Origin: an uncultured Clostridia bacterium
GTDB taxonomy: Bacteria; Bacillota; Clostridia; TANB77; CAG-508
Assembly (NCBI GenBank): GCA_934130975.1
Contig: CAKOYU010000007.1
Location: 14,382 to 78,381, forward strand
DNA: 64,000 nt
Reading direction: 5' to 3'
Shown in pieces: positions 43,101 to 50,459 of the stretch. Within the stretch, counting starts at the first letter, position 1, and the number at the start of each line of letters is the position of its first letter. A program made the translations under genes and the position numbers. A model generated the notes under the pieces. It had not been told where the DNA came from, searched no databases, and was given only the letters and a program-made list of their open reading frames with translations.

Positions 43101-44521
43101 GCTTCTAATGCTTCTTTTACAAATTCTTCTATACTTAAATTTAGGCTTTTTGCAAATGTCTCAATAAATGATCCACATCCTGATGAGCAAGCTTCATTTA
43201 ACATGATATTGTCAATTGTATTATTTTTTAATTTAATATATTTCATGTCTTGCCCACCAATATCAACAATACTTGTTACTTTTGGTTCAAATTTTTTGGC
43301 TGCTGTATAATGCGCTATTGTCTCTATTTCATTTAAGTCTACATTTAATGCGGTTTGTATTAATTTTTCTCCATATCCTGTAACTCCACTATAACGTATT
43401 ATTGCATCTTTTGGCATAACAGAATATAGTTTTTTTAACATCTCAATAATGCTTTCAAGTGGTTTTCCACCATTTCCTTGATATGCCGAATATAATAATG
43501 CTCCATCTCTATCTGTTACAACCAATTTTGATGTTGTTGAACCTGCATCTATTCCTATAAAACAATCTCCTTTATGTTCTGATAAAGGCTTTTTTTCTAC
43601 TTTGTCTTTGTCATGTCTTGTTTTAAATTCTTCATATTCCGCATTTGTTGTAAATAGTGGTTTTAATGGTTGTGTTGTTGTATCATGAGATTGTCTTAAT
43701 ACTTGTATTTTGCTTTTTAATTTTTCCACACTAATTGGGGTCATGTCTTTTGCATCTAGACATGCACCTTTTGCAACTAATAAGTGTGCTTCTTCTGGTA
43801 CTATAGTCTGTTCTGGTGTTAGGTGTAGTGTTTCTACAAATCTTTTTCTTAATTCTGGCAAATATGTAAGTGGACCACCTAAAAATGCTACATTCCCCCT
43901 AATTGGTCTTCCACATGCAAGCCCTGATATTGTTTGGTTTACAACTGCTTGTAAAATAGATACAGCTATATCTTCTTTTGCTGCACCTTCATTTAATAAT
44001 GGTTGTACATCAGTTTTTGCAAAAACTCCACATCTTGAAGCTATTGGATATATTGTTTGATATCCTTTTGCTAATTCATTTAGTCCTGCTGTGTCTGTAT
44101 TTAATAATGATGCCATTTGGTCTAAAAATGCACCAGTTCCACCTGCACATGTTCCATTCATACGTTGTTCTATTGATTTTCCAAAATATATTATTTTAGC
44201 ATCTTCTCCACCAAGTTCTATTACTACATCAGTTTGTGGTATATATCTCTCTACTGCTCTTTTACATGCTACTACTTCTTGAATAAATGGTACATCTAAA
44301 AATCTTGCTGTACTCATTGCTCCTGAACCTGTTAATGCTATTGTAAATTCTTTATCTTTATATTTTTCTACTAATTGTTCTAGTACTCTACATACAGTAT
44401 TTTTTGTATCAGAATAATGTCTTTCATATGATGTATATATTTCTTTCAATTCTTCATCCATTACTGCTATCTTTACTGTTGTTGAACCTACATCCATTCC
44501 TATATGTACTGTTTTACTCAT
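40193..44521 (-). CDS. Acyl-CoA dehydratase activase / 2-hydroxyacyl-CoA dehydratase-like fusion protein
   Basis: This 1442-residue protein starts with two consecutive ASKHA ATPase domains of the BadF/BadG/HgdC type: GMDVGSTTVKIAVMDE with CAGGTGAFLDQMA, then GIDAGSTTSKLVVTDRDG with EACSSGCGSFIETFA, each with cluster-binding cysteines. A middle region has CNGCENHCQLT and HISGNRCEKGE, and the C-terminal half (about 680-1400) resembles the DUF2229/HgdB dehydratase subunit, with SGRPYHIDPEINHGID and QTGGGCRATNY. The exact substrate is unknown. It is a common large single-gene protein in Clostridia. The last 30 residues are Lys/Glu-rich. It lies alone. Confidence 0.92.
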   Translation of the reverse strand: MSKTVHIGMDVGSTTVKIAVMDEELKEIYTSYERHYSDTKNTVCRVLEQLVEKYKDKEFTIALTGSGAMSTARFLDVPFIQEVVACKRAVERYIPQTDVVIELGGEDAKIIYFGKSIEQRMNGTCAGGTGAFLDQMASLLNTDTAGLNELAKGYQTIYPIASRCGVFAKTDVQPLLNEGAAKEDIAVSILQAVVNQTISGLACGRPIRGNVAFLGGPLTYLPELRKRFVETLHLTPEQTIVPEEAHLLVAKGACLDAKDMTPISVEKLKSKIQVLRQSHDTTTQPLKPLFTTNAEYEEFKTRHDKDKVEKKPLSEHKGDCFIGIDAGSTTSKLVVTDRDGALLYSAYQGNGGKPLESIIEMLKKLYSVMPKDAIIRYSGVTGYGEKLIQTALNVDLNEIETIAHYTAAKKFEPKVTSIVDIGGQDMKYIKLKNNTIDNIMLNEACSSGCGSFIETFAKSLNLSIEEFVKEALEAKNPVDLGSRCTVFMNSKIKQAQKEGYSVGDISAGLSYSVIKNAIQKVMKIRDVKKLGSHIVVQGGTFYNEAVLRAFELIVGRNVIRPDIAGLMGAYGMALLACEQYEANMDMEYHSTLATIEEIDKLDIKVTHTRCNGCENHCQLTINRFSNGKRHISGNRCEKGEGIVNEHKDLPNLVKYKYERIFDYTPLEEKDAPRGTIGIPRVLNMYEDYPFWFTLFTNLGFRVIISEKSTRKIYEKGIESMPSESVCYPAKLAHGHVISLIQKGIKTIFYPCMPYSRKEYQDANNRYNCPIVISYSEVLKNNVEELKTDDIKFINPFLPFESKALLKRMMELPEFAEYNFTKKELKNAIEKAQTEYQKCREDIHNKGKETIEYIEKNNLRGIVLSGRPYHIDPEINHGIDTLITSLGMCVLTEDSVADKTLPERPLRVVDQWMFHSRLYAAADFVGRHDNLELVQINSFGCGVDAVTTDEVEEILTSFGKMYTLIKIDEVNNLGAVRIRLRSLLASINKRLNSKKDEKENGEYYLKRNSFTEEMKKEYVILIPQMAPIHFDFIEPVLQSEGYKAKLLRECTPNTIETGLKYVNNDACYPSIITTGQMIEALESGEYDVNKTALIMSQTGGGCRATNYIGFIRKALKDAGFEQVPVISFNVVGMEKNPGFKLTISLAEKLIKAMVLADLLQKMLYKNRAYEKNKGETEKLFNEWMEKAIKLAIKSSAKEFSVGIYQMVDDFEKIEWNTKQEKPKVGIVGEILIKYHPFGNNYVANLLEKEGAEVVLPDFMGFVKYVTANGVIANELLKGRKIKSVISQTAIKLMNLFEKDAKKALEKSKKGYLPTCDIWHLADNVQTVLSTGNQTGEGWFLTAEMLEYMENGIQNIVCVQPFACLPNHVVGKGVIKTIRDTYPDANIVPVDYDPGASEANQTNRIKLLMTVAKDNLNAKQKEKKALKKENEKSSEKEEKVQKKS

Positions 44522-44672
44522 ATCTTTGTTCCTCCTAAAGGATTTATGCTTTCCTTACATAATCCTTAAACATTTTTCAATTCTTTTGGCTAATATATCA
44601 CAGTTGTCGACTTTTTTCAAGTTATTAAAATCCAATTTTATTATACAAGATATTTGTGAACAAATTGTGAAT

Positions 44673-44702
44673 TTGACTTTTTTATGTTAAATGTGTTATA
44701 CT
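44673..44702 (+). promoter_or_regulatory. Sigma-A promoter of the 47-residue membrane peptide
   Basis: TTGACT and TATACT are 18 bases apart on the plus strand, 34 bases before the start codon of the small gene at 44737. Confidence 0.72.
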
Positions 44703-44736
44703 TTATATGTTTACTAACTTAAGGAGGTTTTCACAT

Positions 44737-44880
44737 ATGAAAAAAAGAATTATAAAACAAGTGGTAACTTTACTCACTTGTTGGGGGTTAGCATTTTTAA
44801 TTGTTACAGGTACATTGGTATTTTTTAATAATGCAAAAACTCCAAAACCAATACATATTGATTCTGTATTGGTAAAATAA
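44737..44880 (+). CDS. Small single-pass membrane protein (47 residues)
   Basis: The frame is MKKRIIKQ followed by a hydrophobic helix (about 9-30, VVTLLTCWGLAFLIVTGTLV) and a short tail ending PKPIHIDSVLVK. It has an ideal AAGGAGG, its own promoter upstream and a terminator 5 bases after the stop, which together argue for a real gene despite its size. I do not recognise it. It could be a secreted or toxin-like peptide, or a small subunit, but nothing decides. Confidence 0.65.
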   Translation: MKKRIIKQVVTLLTCWGLAFLIVTGTLVFFNNAKTPKPIHIDSVLVK

Positions 44881-44884
44881 TTCG

Positions 44885-44917
44885 AAAAGAACCGACTCAA
44901 CTGAGCCGGTTCTTTTT
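44885..44917. terminator. Terminator hairpin between the small membrane peptide and the Cys-rich coiled-coil gene
   Basis: AAAAGAACCGACTCA/TGAGCCGGTTCTTTT forms a long stem (one wobble) with T-runs on both sides, so it can serve both the plus-strand peptide and the minus-strand gene at 44921. Confidence 0.88.
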
Positions 44918-44920
44918 ATA

Positions 44921-45082
44921 TTATTCTTCACATCCACTGCAACAAGAGCAGTGTCCTTCACATTCGTCATCTTCTTCTACATATTCATAAATGTCTTCTT
45001 GTATTTCTGAAACGCTTTTTTCTAATTCTGCAACTCTTTTTTCTAGTTGCTCAATTTTTTCTAATAATTCTTTTTCTGACAT
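44921..45082 (-). CDS. Small coiled-coil protein with Cys-rich C-terminus (53 residues)
   Basis: The product starts with a heptad-repeat helix (ELLEKIEQLEKRVAELEKSV, residues 5-24) and ends with an acidic, Cys-rich tail (DDECEGHCSCCSGCEE, five Cys and one His). GGAATAAAT-type spacing precedes the ATG. The tail resembles metal-binding tips. It follows efp by 14 bases and shares a transcript with it. It is too short for homology-based naming. Confidence 0.65.
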   Translation of the reverse strand: MSEKELLEKIEQLEKRVAELEKSVSEIQEDIYEYVEEDDECEGHCSCCSGCEE

Positions 45083-45096
45083 TATTTATTCCTTTC

Positions 45097-45663
45097 TTAT
45101 ACTCTTTCCATATATTCACATGTACGTGTATCTATTCTTAATACATCACCAATGTTTACGAACATAGGAACTTGTAATTCTAATCCTGTTTCTAATGTTG
45201 CTGGTTTTCCAGATGTTGTTGTTGTGTTTCCAGCAAATCCTGGTTCTGTATATGTTACTTCCAATTCTACAAATATTGGTGGTTCTACTGCAAATACTTT
45301 TCCTTTAAATGAAAGAATTGTTACTTCCATGTTTTCCTTTAAATATTTTAAACAATCACCTAAGTCATCTTTTCCAATTGGCATTTGGTCATATGTTTCA
45401 TTATCCATAAAGTAATATAAATCTCCATCATTATATAGATATTGCATAGTTTTCTTTTCGATTTCTGCTCCTGGATATTTATCTGAAGGGTTAAATGTTC
45501 TTTCAATAACTGCCCCTGTTATTACATTTTTTAATTTTGTTCTTACAAATGCAGAACCTTTTCCTGGTTTTACGTGTTGAAATTCTACAACTCTGAATAC
45601 TCCTCCGTCCATTTCAAATGTTGTTCCATTTCTAAAATCTCCTGCTGAATATACTCCTGCCAT
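45097..45663 (-). CDS. efp: Elongation factor P
   Basis: Starting at the ATG 45661-45663 (AAAGGAGAAATTAAT upstream), the 188-residue protein matches EF-P: SAGDFRNGTTFEMDG, FQHVKPGKGSAFVR with the tip Lys35 in PGKG, then two OB domains and RIDTRTCEYMERV. It relieves ribosome stalling at polyproline. No modification enzymes are nearby. The frame opens 18 bases further upstream, but that start is unlikely. Confidence 0.97.
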   Translation of the reverse strand: MAGVYSAGDFRNGTTFEMDGGVFRVVEFQHVKPGKGSAFVRTKLKNVITGAVIERTFNPSDKYPGAEIEKKTMQYLYNDGDLYYFMDNETYDQMPIGKDDLGDCLKYLKENMEVTILSFKGKVFAVEPPIFVELEVTYTEPGFAGNTTTTSGKPATLETGLELQVPMFVNIGDVLRIDTRTCEYMERV

Positions 45664-45734
45664 ATTAATTTCTCCTTTCAATTTCTTTACATAATTTTCA
45701 ACTTATTCCATTTTACACTATATTAGCTGAAAAA

Positions 45735-45953
45735 TCAACCCTTATGGAATATTCTTTTTATAAAATTCTTTATTTTCTCTGATTTCTTCTCTTTTTTCAC
45801 TATCATCCATGTATCTTGTTCTTTTTCTTCTGTATATTCTTCAGAAAAAGCTTGTTCTGATATTTTAGTTACTTCTTCTGGTATAACATATACTCCGTCA
45901 ACCATATCAGCTTCTTCAACTTTCATTAATATTCCATCTTTAATTATAGCCAT
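45735..45953 (-). CDS. Uncharacterised 72-residue protein with a BspA-like strand
   Basis: The start, DGILMKVEEADMVDGVYVIPEEVTKISEQAF, resembles a single leucine-rich repeat unit of BspA proteins (VIPEEVTKIGEQAF type). The tail is basic (EKKSEKIKNFIKRIFHKG). It lies 18 bases after pepP and is probably co-transcribed with it and efp. It could be a remnant of a larger LRR protein; its function is unknown. Confidence 0.55.
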   Translation of the reverse strand: MAIIKDGILMKVEEADMVDGVYVIPEEVTKISEQAFSEEYTEEKEQDTWMIVKKEKKSEKIKNFIKRIFHKG

Positions 45954-45971
45954 TCTTTTTCTCCTTTGTAT

Positions 45972-47033
45972 TTATTTTATAATTACATATTTTTTAGGTG
46001 ATTTAGTAAGTGGCTCACATGTTGCTTTATTAACAAGTACTGTATCTTCAATTCTTACTCCAAATTGGCCTGGAATATAAATTCCTGGTTCGTCTGTAAC
46101 CACCATATTTTCTTTAAGTATTGTTTCAGAATTAATTCCTAAAACTGGACTTTCATGTATATCTAGTCCAACTCCATGGCCTAATGCATGTATTAGGTCA
46201 TAATTATGCAATCTAAAATCATTATCTACCATTTTTGAAATTTGTTTTGTATTTGCACCATCATGAATATCCTCTAACGCCTGCTCCTGATTCTTTAGTA
46301 CTAAATCATATACCTCTTTCATATTTTGTGGTACTTCTCCAACAAATATTGTTCTTGTCATATCTGAACAGTATCCATTTATTTTACATCCCATATCAAT
46401 TGTTATTATATCTTGTCTTTGAATTTTTCTATCTGTTGGTACAGCATGCGGTTTAGATGAATTTTCTCCTGATGCTACTATTGTCTCAAATGATGTTCCC
46501 TCAGCATGTTTATAATAATAGTAATCTATTTCTCTAGCTATTTGTTTTTCAGTCATACCTGGTCTAATATAATTTACAATATGATCAAAACATTCATCTG
46601 TTACTTTACATGCTTTTTTGATATATTCAATTTCTTCTTCATCTTTTATCATTCTTTGTTTTTCTATCATGTTTTCTGTTTCTACTAGGCAATTGACTTT
46701 ATATTTATGCATATATTCCTTATATTTCGCATATGTTACATAGTTTTCTTCAAATCCAACATTTTCGCAAAACATAAATAAGTTCTCATAGTCTTCTTTT
46801 GATAATCCTCTTGCATCATAAACAACTATTTCATCAAATAGTGTTAATGTATTATGAACATCTTCTATATATCTTCCATCTGTTATAAATATATTTTCTT
46901 TTCTTGTTACTAATAATAATCCTTCTGCTTGAATATTAGTTAAATATCTTATATTTACTGGGTTTGTTACTATCATCCCTTGTAAATTTGATGTTAACAA
47001 TTGATTTCTTAACCATTGCATTTTTGAGTTCAT
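45972..47033 (-). CDS. pepP: Xaa-Pro aminopeptidase (M24B)
   Basis: The 353-residue enzyme has the metal-binding set of M24 peptidases: IDMGCKINGYCSDMTRTIF (two Asp), HALGHGVGLDIHESP (His), MVVTDEPGIYIPGQFGVRIED (two Glu), with an N-terminal creatinase-like domain. It removes N-terminal residues before proline. Immediately upstream of the short 72-residue gene and efp, in the arrangement common in Clostridia. Confidence 0.95.
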   Translation of the reverse strand: MNSKMQWLRNQLLTSNLQGMIVTNPVNIRYLTNIQAEGLLLVTRKENIFITDGRYIEDVHNTLTLFDEIVVYDARGLSKEDYENLFMFCENVGFEENYVTYAKYKEYMHKYKVNCLVETENMIEKQRMIKDEEEIEYIKKACKVTDECFDHIVNYIRPGMTEKQIAREIDYYYYKHAEGTSFETIVASGENSSKPHAVPTDRKIQRQDIITIDMGCKINGYCSDMTRTIFVGEVPQNMKEVYDLVLKNQEQALEDIHDGANTKQISKMVDNDFRLHNYDLIHALGHGVGLDIHESPVLGINSETILKENMVVTDEPGIYIPGQFGVRIEDTVLVNKATCEPLTKSPKKYVIIK

Positions 47034-47049
47034 ATTTTCTCAATCCTTC

Positions 47050-47796
47050 CTAAAAAACACTTAATGTGAATACTGTTTGAAATGAATTTAGTATTACTTC
47101 TGCTGGTAAAAACATACATATAAATGTTGCAATTATTATAAATGGTCCAAATGGTATATATTCATTTGATTTTTTTACTCTGCATAATATTAATATTATT
47201 CCTATAATTGCTCCTATTAAAAATGCCATAATAGAAATTAAAACTGTATTTGTAAACCCAAAATATAAACCTAAAGCTGCCATAAATTTGACATCACCAA
47301 GTCCCATTGCTTCTTTTCCATATATTAGTTTGCCTATCAATGATATAAATAAAAATAAACTGCCACCTATAAGCATTCCAAATAACAAGTCTATTGTAAT
47401 TGCTACATTTGAAAATCCATATAAGAATGCTATTATTATTCCTACCTCAAACATTGTTAAATTAAGTCTATTAGGTATAATTTTAGATTTCCAATCTATT
47501 ACAAAAGCAGATAAAAGCATTGGCACTAACAATGCATATTTAATCAGCTCTAAATTACCAATTAAATATTTTTGTATCCCTAACATATAAACTAGTCCCA
47601 CGTAAATTGCTGATGTTATAAGCATCAAGATATAGTTTGGTCTAAACTGAACTCTACAAGCTCTAATTATATCCCTGGAAATTATTTTTTTATTTTCTGG
47701 TAATCTTTTAGCTACCCAATCGGCAATCTGCCCCATTAATAGTCCTATTATAGCAGCTGCTATGTAAAAACCTATATGTGTATCATTTATATACAT
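47050..47796 (-). CDS. Prepilin peptidase (A24 family), short form
   Basis: The 248-residue protein has seven or so membrane helices. The two catalytic aspartates lie in FVIDWKSKIIPNRLN and EAMGLGDVKFMAALGLY. The N-terminal Cys-pair methyltransferase domain of classical PilD is missing, so this may only cleave. No pilin genes are in this window. It lies 2 bases after yqeG and 17 before pepP. Confidence 0.88.
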   Translation of the reverse strand: MYINDTHIGFYIAAAIIGLLMGQIADWVAKRLPENKKIISRDIIRACRVQFRPNYILMLITSAIYVGLVYMLGIQKYLIGNLELIKYALLVPMLLSAFVIDWKSKIIPNRLNLTMFEVGIIIAFLYGFSNVAITIDLLFGMLIGGSLFLFISLIGKLIYGKEAMGLGDVKFMAALGLYFGFTNTVLISIMAFLIGAIIGIILILCRVKKSNEYIPFGPFIIIATFICMFLPAEVILNSFQTVFTLSVF

Positions 47797-47797
47797 T

Positions 47798-48304
47798 TTA
47801 TTTACTTCCTTTGTCTATATTTTTATGATATTTTTTCTTTATAGCATTTTCTAATGGTCTTTTAACCATTGTTATCCAAATATCTTTTTCTGCAATTGGC
47901 TCTACTAATATAGTAAACATTTTGCATCTGTTTCCTCCTACTATATCAGTAAATATTTGATCACCTACTACTGCTATATTTTGCGATGACTCTTTTAATT
48001 TTTCTTGTACTTTTTTAAAACCTGATTTTAATGGTTTTTTTGCAAAGTACATATATTCTATTCCTAATTTTTCTGCTACTGTTTTTACTTTTTCTTTTTT
48101 ATTTGTATTTGATAATATGTATAATTTTATATTATTATTCTTTAATTCTTTTGCCCATTTTATTGTTTCTTCTGGTAAATTTTTGTCATAGTCTATTAGT
48201 GTGTTGTCTACATCTAATATTAATGCATTTATTTTGTTGTTTTGTAAGAAATTTGTTGTTATTTCTCTTACATTGTTTAAATGTGCATCTGGATATAATA
48301 TCAT
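47798..48304 (-). CDS. yqeG: YqeG family HAD IIIA-type phosphatase
   Basis: The 168-residue protein starts with NALILDVDNTLIDYDKNLP (HAD nucleophile Asp), then ILSNTN and VVGDQIFTDIVGGNRC. YqeG is a predicted phosphatase next to yqeH/aroE in B. subtilis; substrate unknown. Co-transcribed with the prepilin peptidase gene. Confidence 0.92.
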   Translation of the reverse strand: MILYPDAHLNNVREITTNFLQNNKINALILDVDNTLIDYDKNLPEETIKWAKELKNNNIKLYILSNTNKKEKVKTVAEKLGIEYMYFAKKPLKSGFKKVQEKLKESSQNIAVVGDQIFTDIVGGNRCKMFTILVEPIAEKDIWITMVKRPLENAIKKKYHKNIDKGSK

Positions 48305-48420
48305 TTAAATCCTCCATTTCTAGTCACAAAACTTCTGCTTATATATTAACAATCTATGCCAAATTTGTCAATAGTATGTAATACCATTTTTTAATATATC
48401 TCTATATAAATATATTGTTT

Positions 48421-48457
48421 AAAAGATACCAGAATTATAATCTTTCTGGTATCTTTT
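48421..48457. terminator. Bidirectional terminator between the rpn gene and yqeG
   Basis: A perfect 13-bp hairpin (AAAAGATACCAGA/TCTGGTATCTTTT) with an 11-base loop and T-runs on both sides lies 9 bases past the Rpn-type gene. Confidence 0.88.
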
Positions 48458-48465
48458 TGTTCTTC

Positions 48466-49332
48466 TTATTTTTCTAATGTTTCTATTTCCTCTTCACTTA
48501 ATTCTGTTATTTCTGCTATTTGTTTTTTTGGCATTTTTTGTTCTTTTAATTTCTTTGCAATTTCTATTTGTTTTTCCTTTTTCCCCTGCTCTCTTCCTTC
48601 TTCTTTGCCTTCTTCTCTAGCACACTGAAGCGCTGATTGTTCCTCAAACTTGGCCATCTGCTTAAGCTCTGCTAATCTTTTAACCTCTTCATCTCCTGTT
48701 AATACTTCATAATTTTCTATTGCCTTTTTTATCTTTTCATTTTTCTCACTTGCCATCTCTAACAAATCCCCTCTTTCCATATCTATAAAACTTAACCAAT
48801 GATTTATTATTTGAGTCATATCTGGATTTTCTTTTCTAAACTTACTTAGTTCTATGTAATAATACTTCACATCATTATTTAATTCATATTCTCGATGTTT
48901 CTCTGCTACTCTCACTGTTTCTGTAACATATTCTGGTAAATCTATAAATGAATAATCCAATATTGCTATTATAACTATTGTTTTTAATTTTATAAACTCT
49001 TCTCCTGCTCCTAATTGTTCCGTTATCTTTTTGCTCGCATAAAATGTTGTTCTTTTTTCTATATTATGATTATCTCTTAATTGTATTTCAATATTGATAA
49101 ACTCTCCATTTTCTAGCTCTACTCCTAAATCTAGTATCCCAAACTTCTCATTTTTAGTAAATTGATCTAACCTAACATCATGTAGAACTTTCTTTATTTT
49201 TATTTTTTCTCCTAATACTGATTCTAAAAATTCTTTTAAAAATTCCTCATTTTCTTTTCTTGTAAAAAATGCTTTAAACATTATATCACTTTTCATCTTT
49301 AGTTCTGGATTTATTTTTAAATTTAAATTCAT
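48466..49332 (-). CDS. Rpn family recombination-promoting nuclease (PD-(D/E)XK)
   Basis: The 288-residue protein begins MKSDIMFKAFFTRKENEEFLKEFLESVLGE, typical of the Rpn/transposase_31 family. The nuclease core is LDLGVELENGEFINIEIQLRDN (Asp, then Glu-x-Gln). The C-terminal region is a Glu/Lys-rich helix with REEGKEEGREQGKKE and a final helix KKQIAEITELSEEEI. Rpn proteins promote recombination in E. coli, and in Clostridia they are abundant and mobile. The EGKEEGREQG repeat is a frequent site of copy-number change in the family. Confidence 0.92.
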   Translation of the reverse strand: MNLNLKINPELKMKSDIMFKAFFTRKENEEFLKEFLESVLGEKIKIKKVLHDVRLDQFTKNEKFGILDLGVELENGEFINIEIQLRDNHNIEKRTTFYASKKITEQLGAGEEFIKLKTIVIIAILDYSFIDLPEYVTETVRVAEKHREYELNNDVKYYYIELSKFRKENPDMTQIINHWLSFIDMERGDLLEMASEKNEKIKKAIENYEVLTGDEEVKRLAELKQMAKFEEQSALQCAREEGKEEGREQGKKEKQIEIAKKLKEQKMPKKQIAEITELSEEEIETLEK

Positions 49333-49347
49333 CCTATTTCTCCTTCC

Positions 49348-49376
49348 ATTATAACGTTTTTTGCTTATATTAGCAA
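49348..49376 (-). promoter_or_regulatory. Sigma-A promoter of the Rpn gene
   Basis: TTGCTA and TATAAT are 17 bases apart on the minus strand. The -10 lies only 15 bases before the start codon, so the leader would be almost absent, with GGAAGGAG as the translation signal. Confidence 0.65.
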
Positions 49377-49620
49377 TATTTTTTTATTCTATTTTTATAA
49401 AAAATTCGTTTAATAAAAGTGCATAGGCATCACTCTCCGTCCTGTATGATATTTTTTAATACTGATTTATTTCTTTGAATAAAACTTTTGAAAAAAATCA
49501 AGAATTTAAAATTTGTTTTGCCTTTCCTAAGTCGTATTTGTACTTCAAGTTTTAGTACATAAATAATATAACACATCCGCCTACATTTAGCAAGAGTTTT
49601 TTGCACTTCAATATATAGAT

Positions 49621-49772
49621 TTTAGAAAATTAATAATATATTGTTTGAAATACCGCGTAAGCGATCAAATGAGCAAAGCGAATGCGATATGGAGCAATCT
49701 ACATACTAGTATTTTTAATCTGTAGATTGCGACACCAAGGTATACAAAACAATATATTATCAATTTTCTAAA
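49621..49772. repeat. Palindromic intergenic repeat, copy D (inverted orientation)
   Basis: The same element as copies A to C but inverted relative to them on the chromosome; on the minus strand it reads ATACCTTGGTGTCGCAATC...CGCTTACGCGGTATTTC. Outer arms TTTAGAAAATTAATAATATATTG and complement (one A/C mismatch). It lies between the rpn promoter and the lytic transglycosylase. The remaining 240 bases of the gap hold nothing that I can identify. Confidence 0.87.
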
Positions 49773-49816
49773 TATAGTATTAAATAAACTATGAATTGTA
49801 ACCTATTATCACAAAT

Positions 49817-49864
49817 AAAAAAACTCAATTACATCTACATTTTCAGATATAATTAAGTTTTTTT
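49817..49864 (-). terminator. Rho-independent terminator after the lytic transglycosylase
   Basis: AAACTtAATTAtATCT/AGATgTAATTgAGTTT-type arms (two wobbles) fold around an 8-base loop, with T-runs at both ends, 4 bases from the stop codon of the gene at 49869. Confidence 0.82.
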
Positions 49865-49868
49865 ACAC

Positions 49869-50435
49869 TTATGCAAGCTGCTTATAAATCTCATAATCTC
49901 TCATAATTTTTCTAACATAAGTATTAGTTTCTTTATATGGAATATTTTCTATATCAGAACCATCTGCTTTAATTTTCCCAGAACTTATCCATTTATCAAC
50001 ATTTCCACTTCCAGCATTATATGCTGCAAGAGCAACTTCCACACAATCATATTTATTTAACAATGAAGCAATATACTGTGTACCTAGCTGGATATTAACT
50101 TCTGGTTCTAATATATTTTCATTATTTAAATTTATCTTACTTTTCTTTGCTAGATCTTCCGCTGTTGACTGCATCAATTGCATTAGCCCTTTAGCATTTT
50201 GATGAGATACTGCATCAGGGTTAAAATTGCTCTCTGCTTTTATTAATGCATATATTAAATTTTCTTCAACTCCATATTGTTCAGCATATTTAGTTACATA
50301 TTCTGAATATTCTTTTTTATATACAGATTTAGTAATTTGCTGTTTTATTGGATTTTGGCAAAATAAAGCTAATAATATTACTATTACTAATATTACAAAT
50401 AAATTTTTCCCCTTTTTTCTTTGCTTTTTCTTCAA
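49869..50435 (-). CDS. Lytic transglycosylase, SLT family
   Basis: The 188-residue protein has an N-terminal helix (about 11-26) and an SLT catalytic domain: LIYALIKAESNFNPDAVS with the catalytic Glu68, AKGLMQLMQSTAEDL, and VALAAYNAGSGNVDKW. It cleaves glycan strands in peptidoglycan from outside the membrane. It follows polA by 24 bases, an established Clostridial pair. Confidence 0.95.
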   Translation of the reverse strand: MKKKQRKKGKNLFVILVIVILLALFCQNPIKQQITKSVYKKEYSEYVTKYAEQYGVEENLIYALIKAESNFNPDAVSHQNAKGLMQLMQSTAEDLAKKSKINLNNENILEPEVNIQLGTQYIASLLNKYDCVEVALAAYNAGSGNVDKWISSGKIKADGSDIENIPYKETNTYVRKIMRDYEIYKQLA

Positions 50436-50459
50436 GTATCTCTCTCCTTTTTTTTATTT

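Noticed and set aside
44885..44917. Another ACCGGT repeat unit (GAGCCGGTTC).
   Set aside because: It lacks the flanking CAAAACAGA and CCCAAATG and forms a long perfect stem with T-runs, so it is a terminator.
49333..49620. A gene or RNA in the remainder of the long gap upstream of the Rpn gene.
   Set aside because: No frame longer than a few dozen codons with a ribosome binding site, and no long inverted repeat, is visible outside the promoter and repeat.
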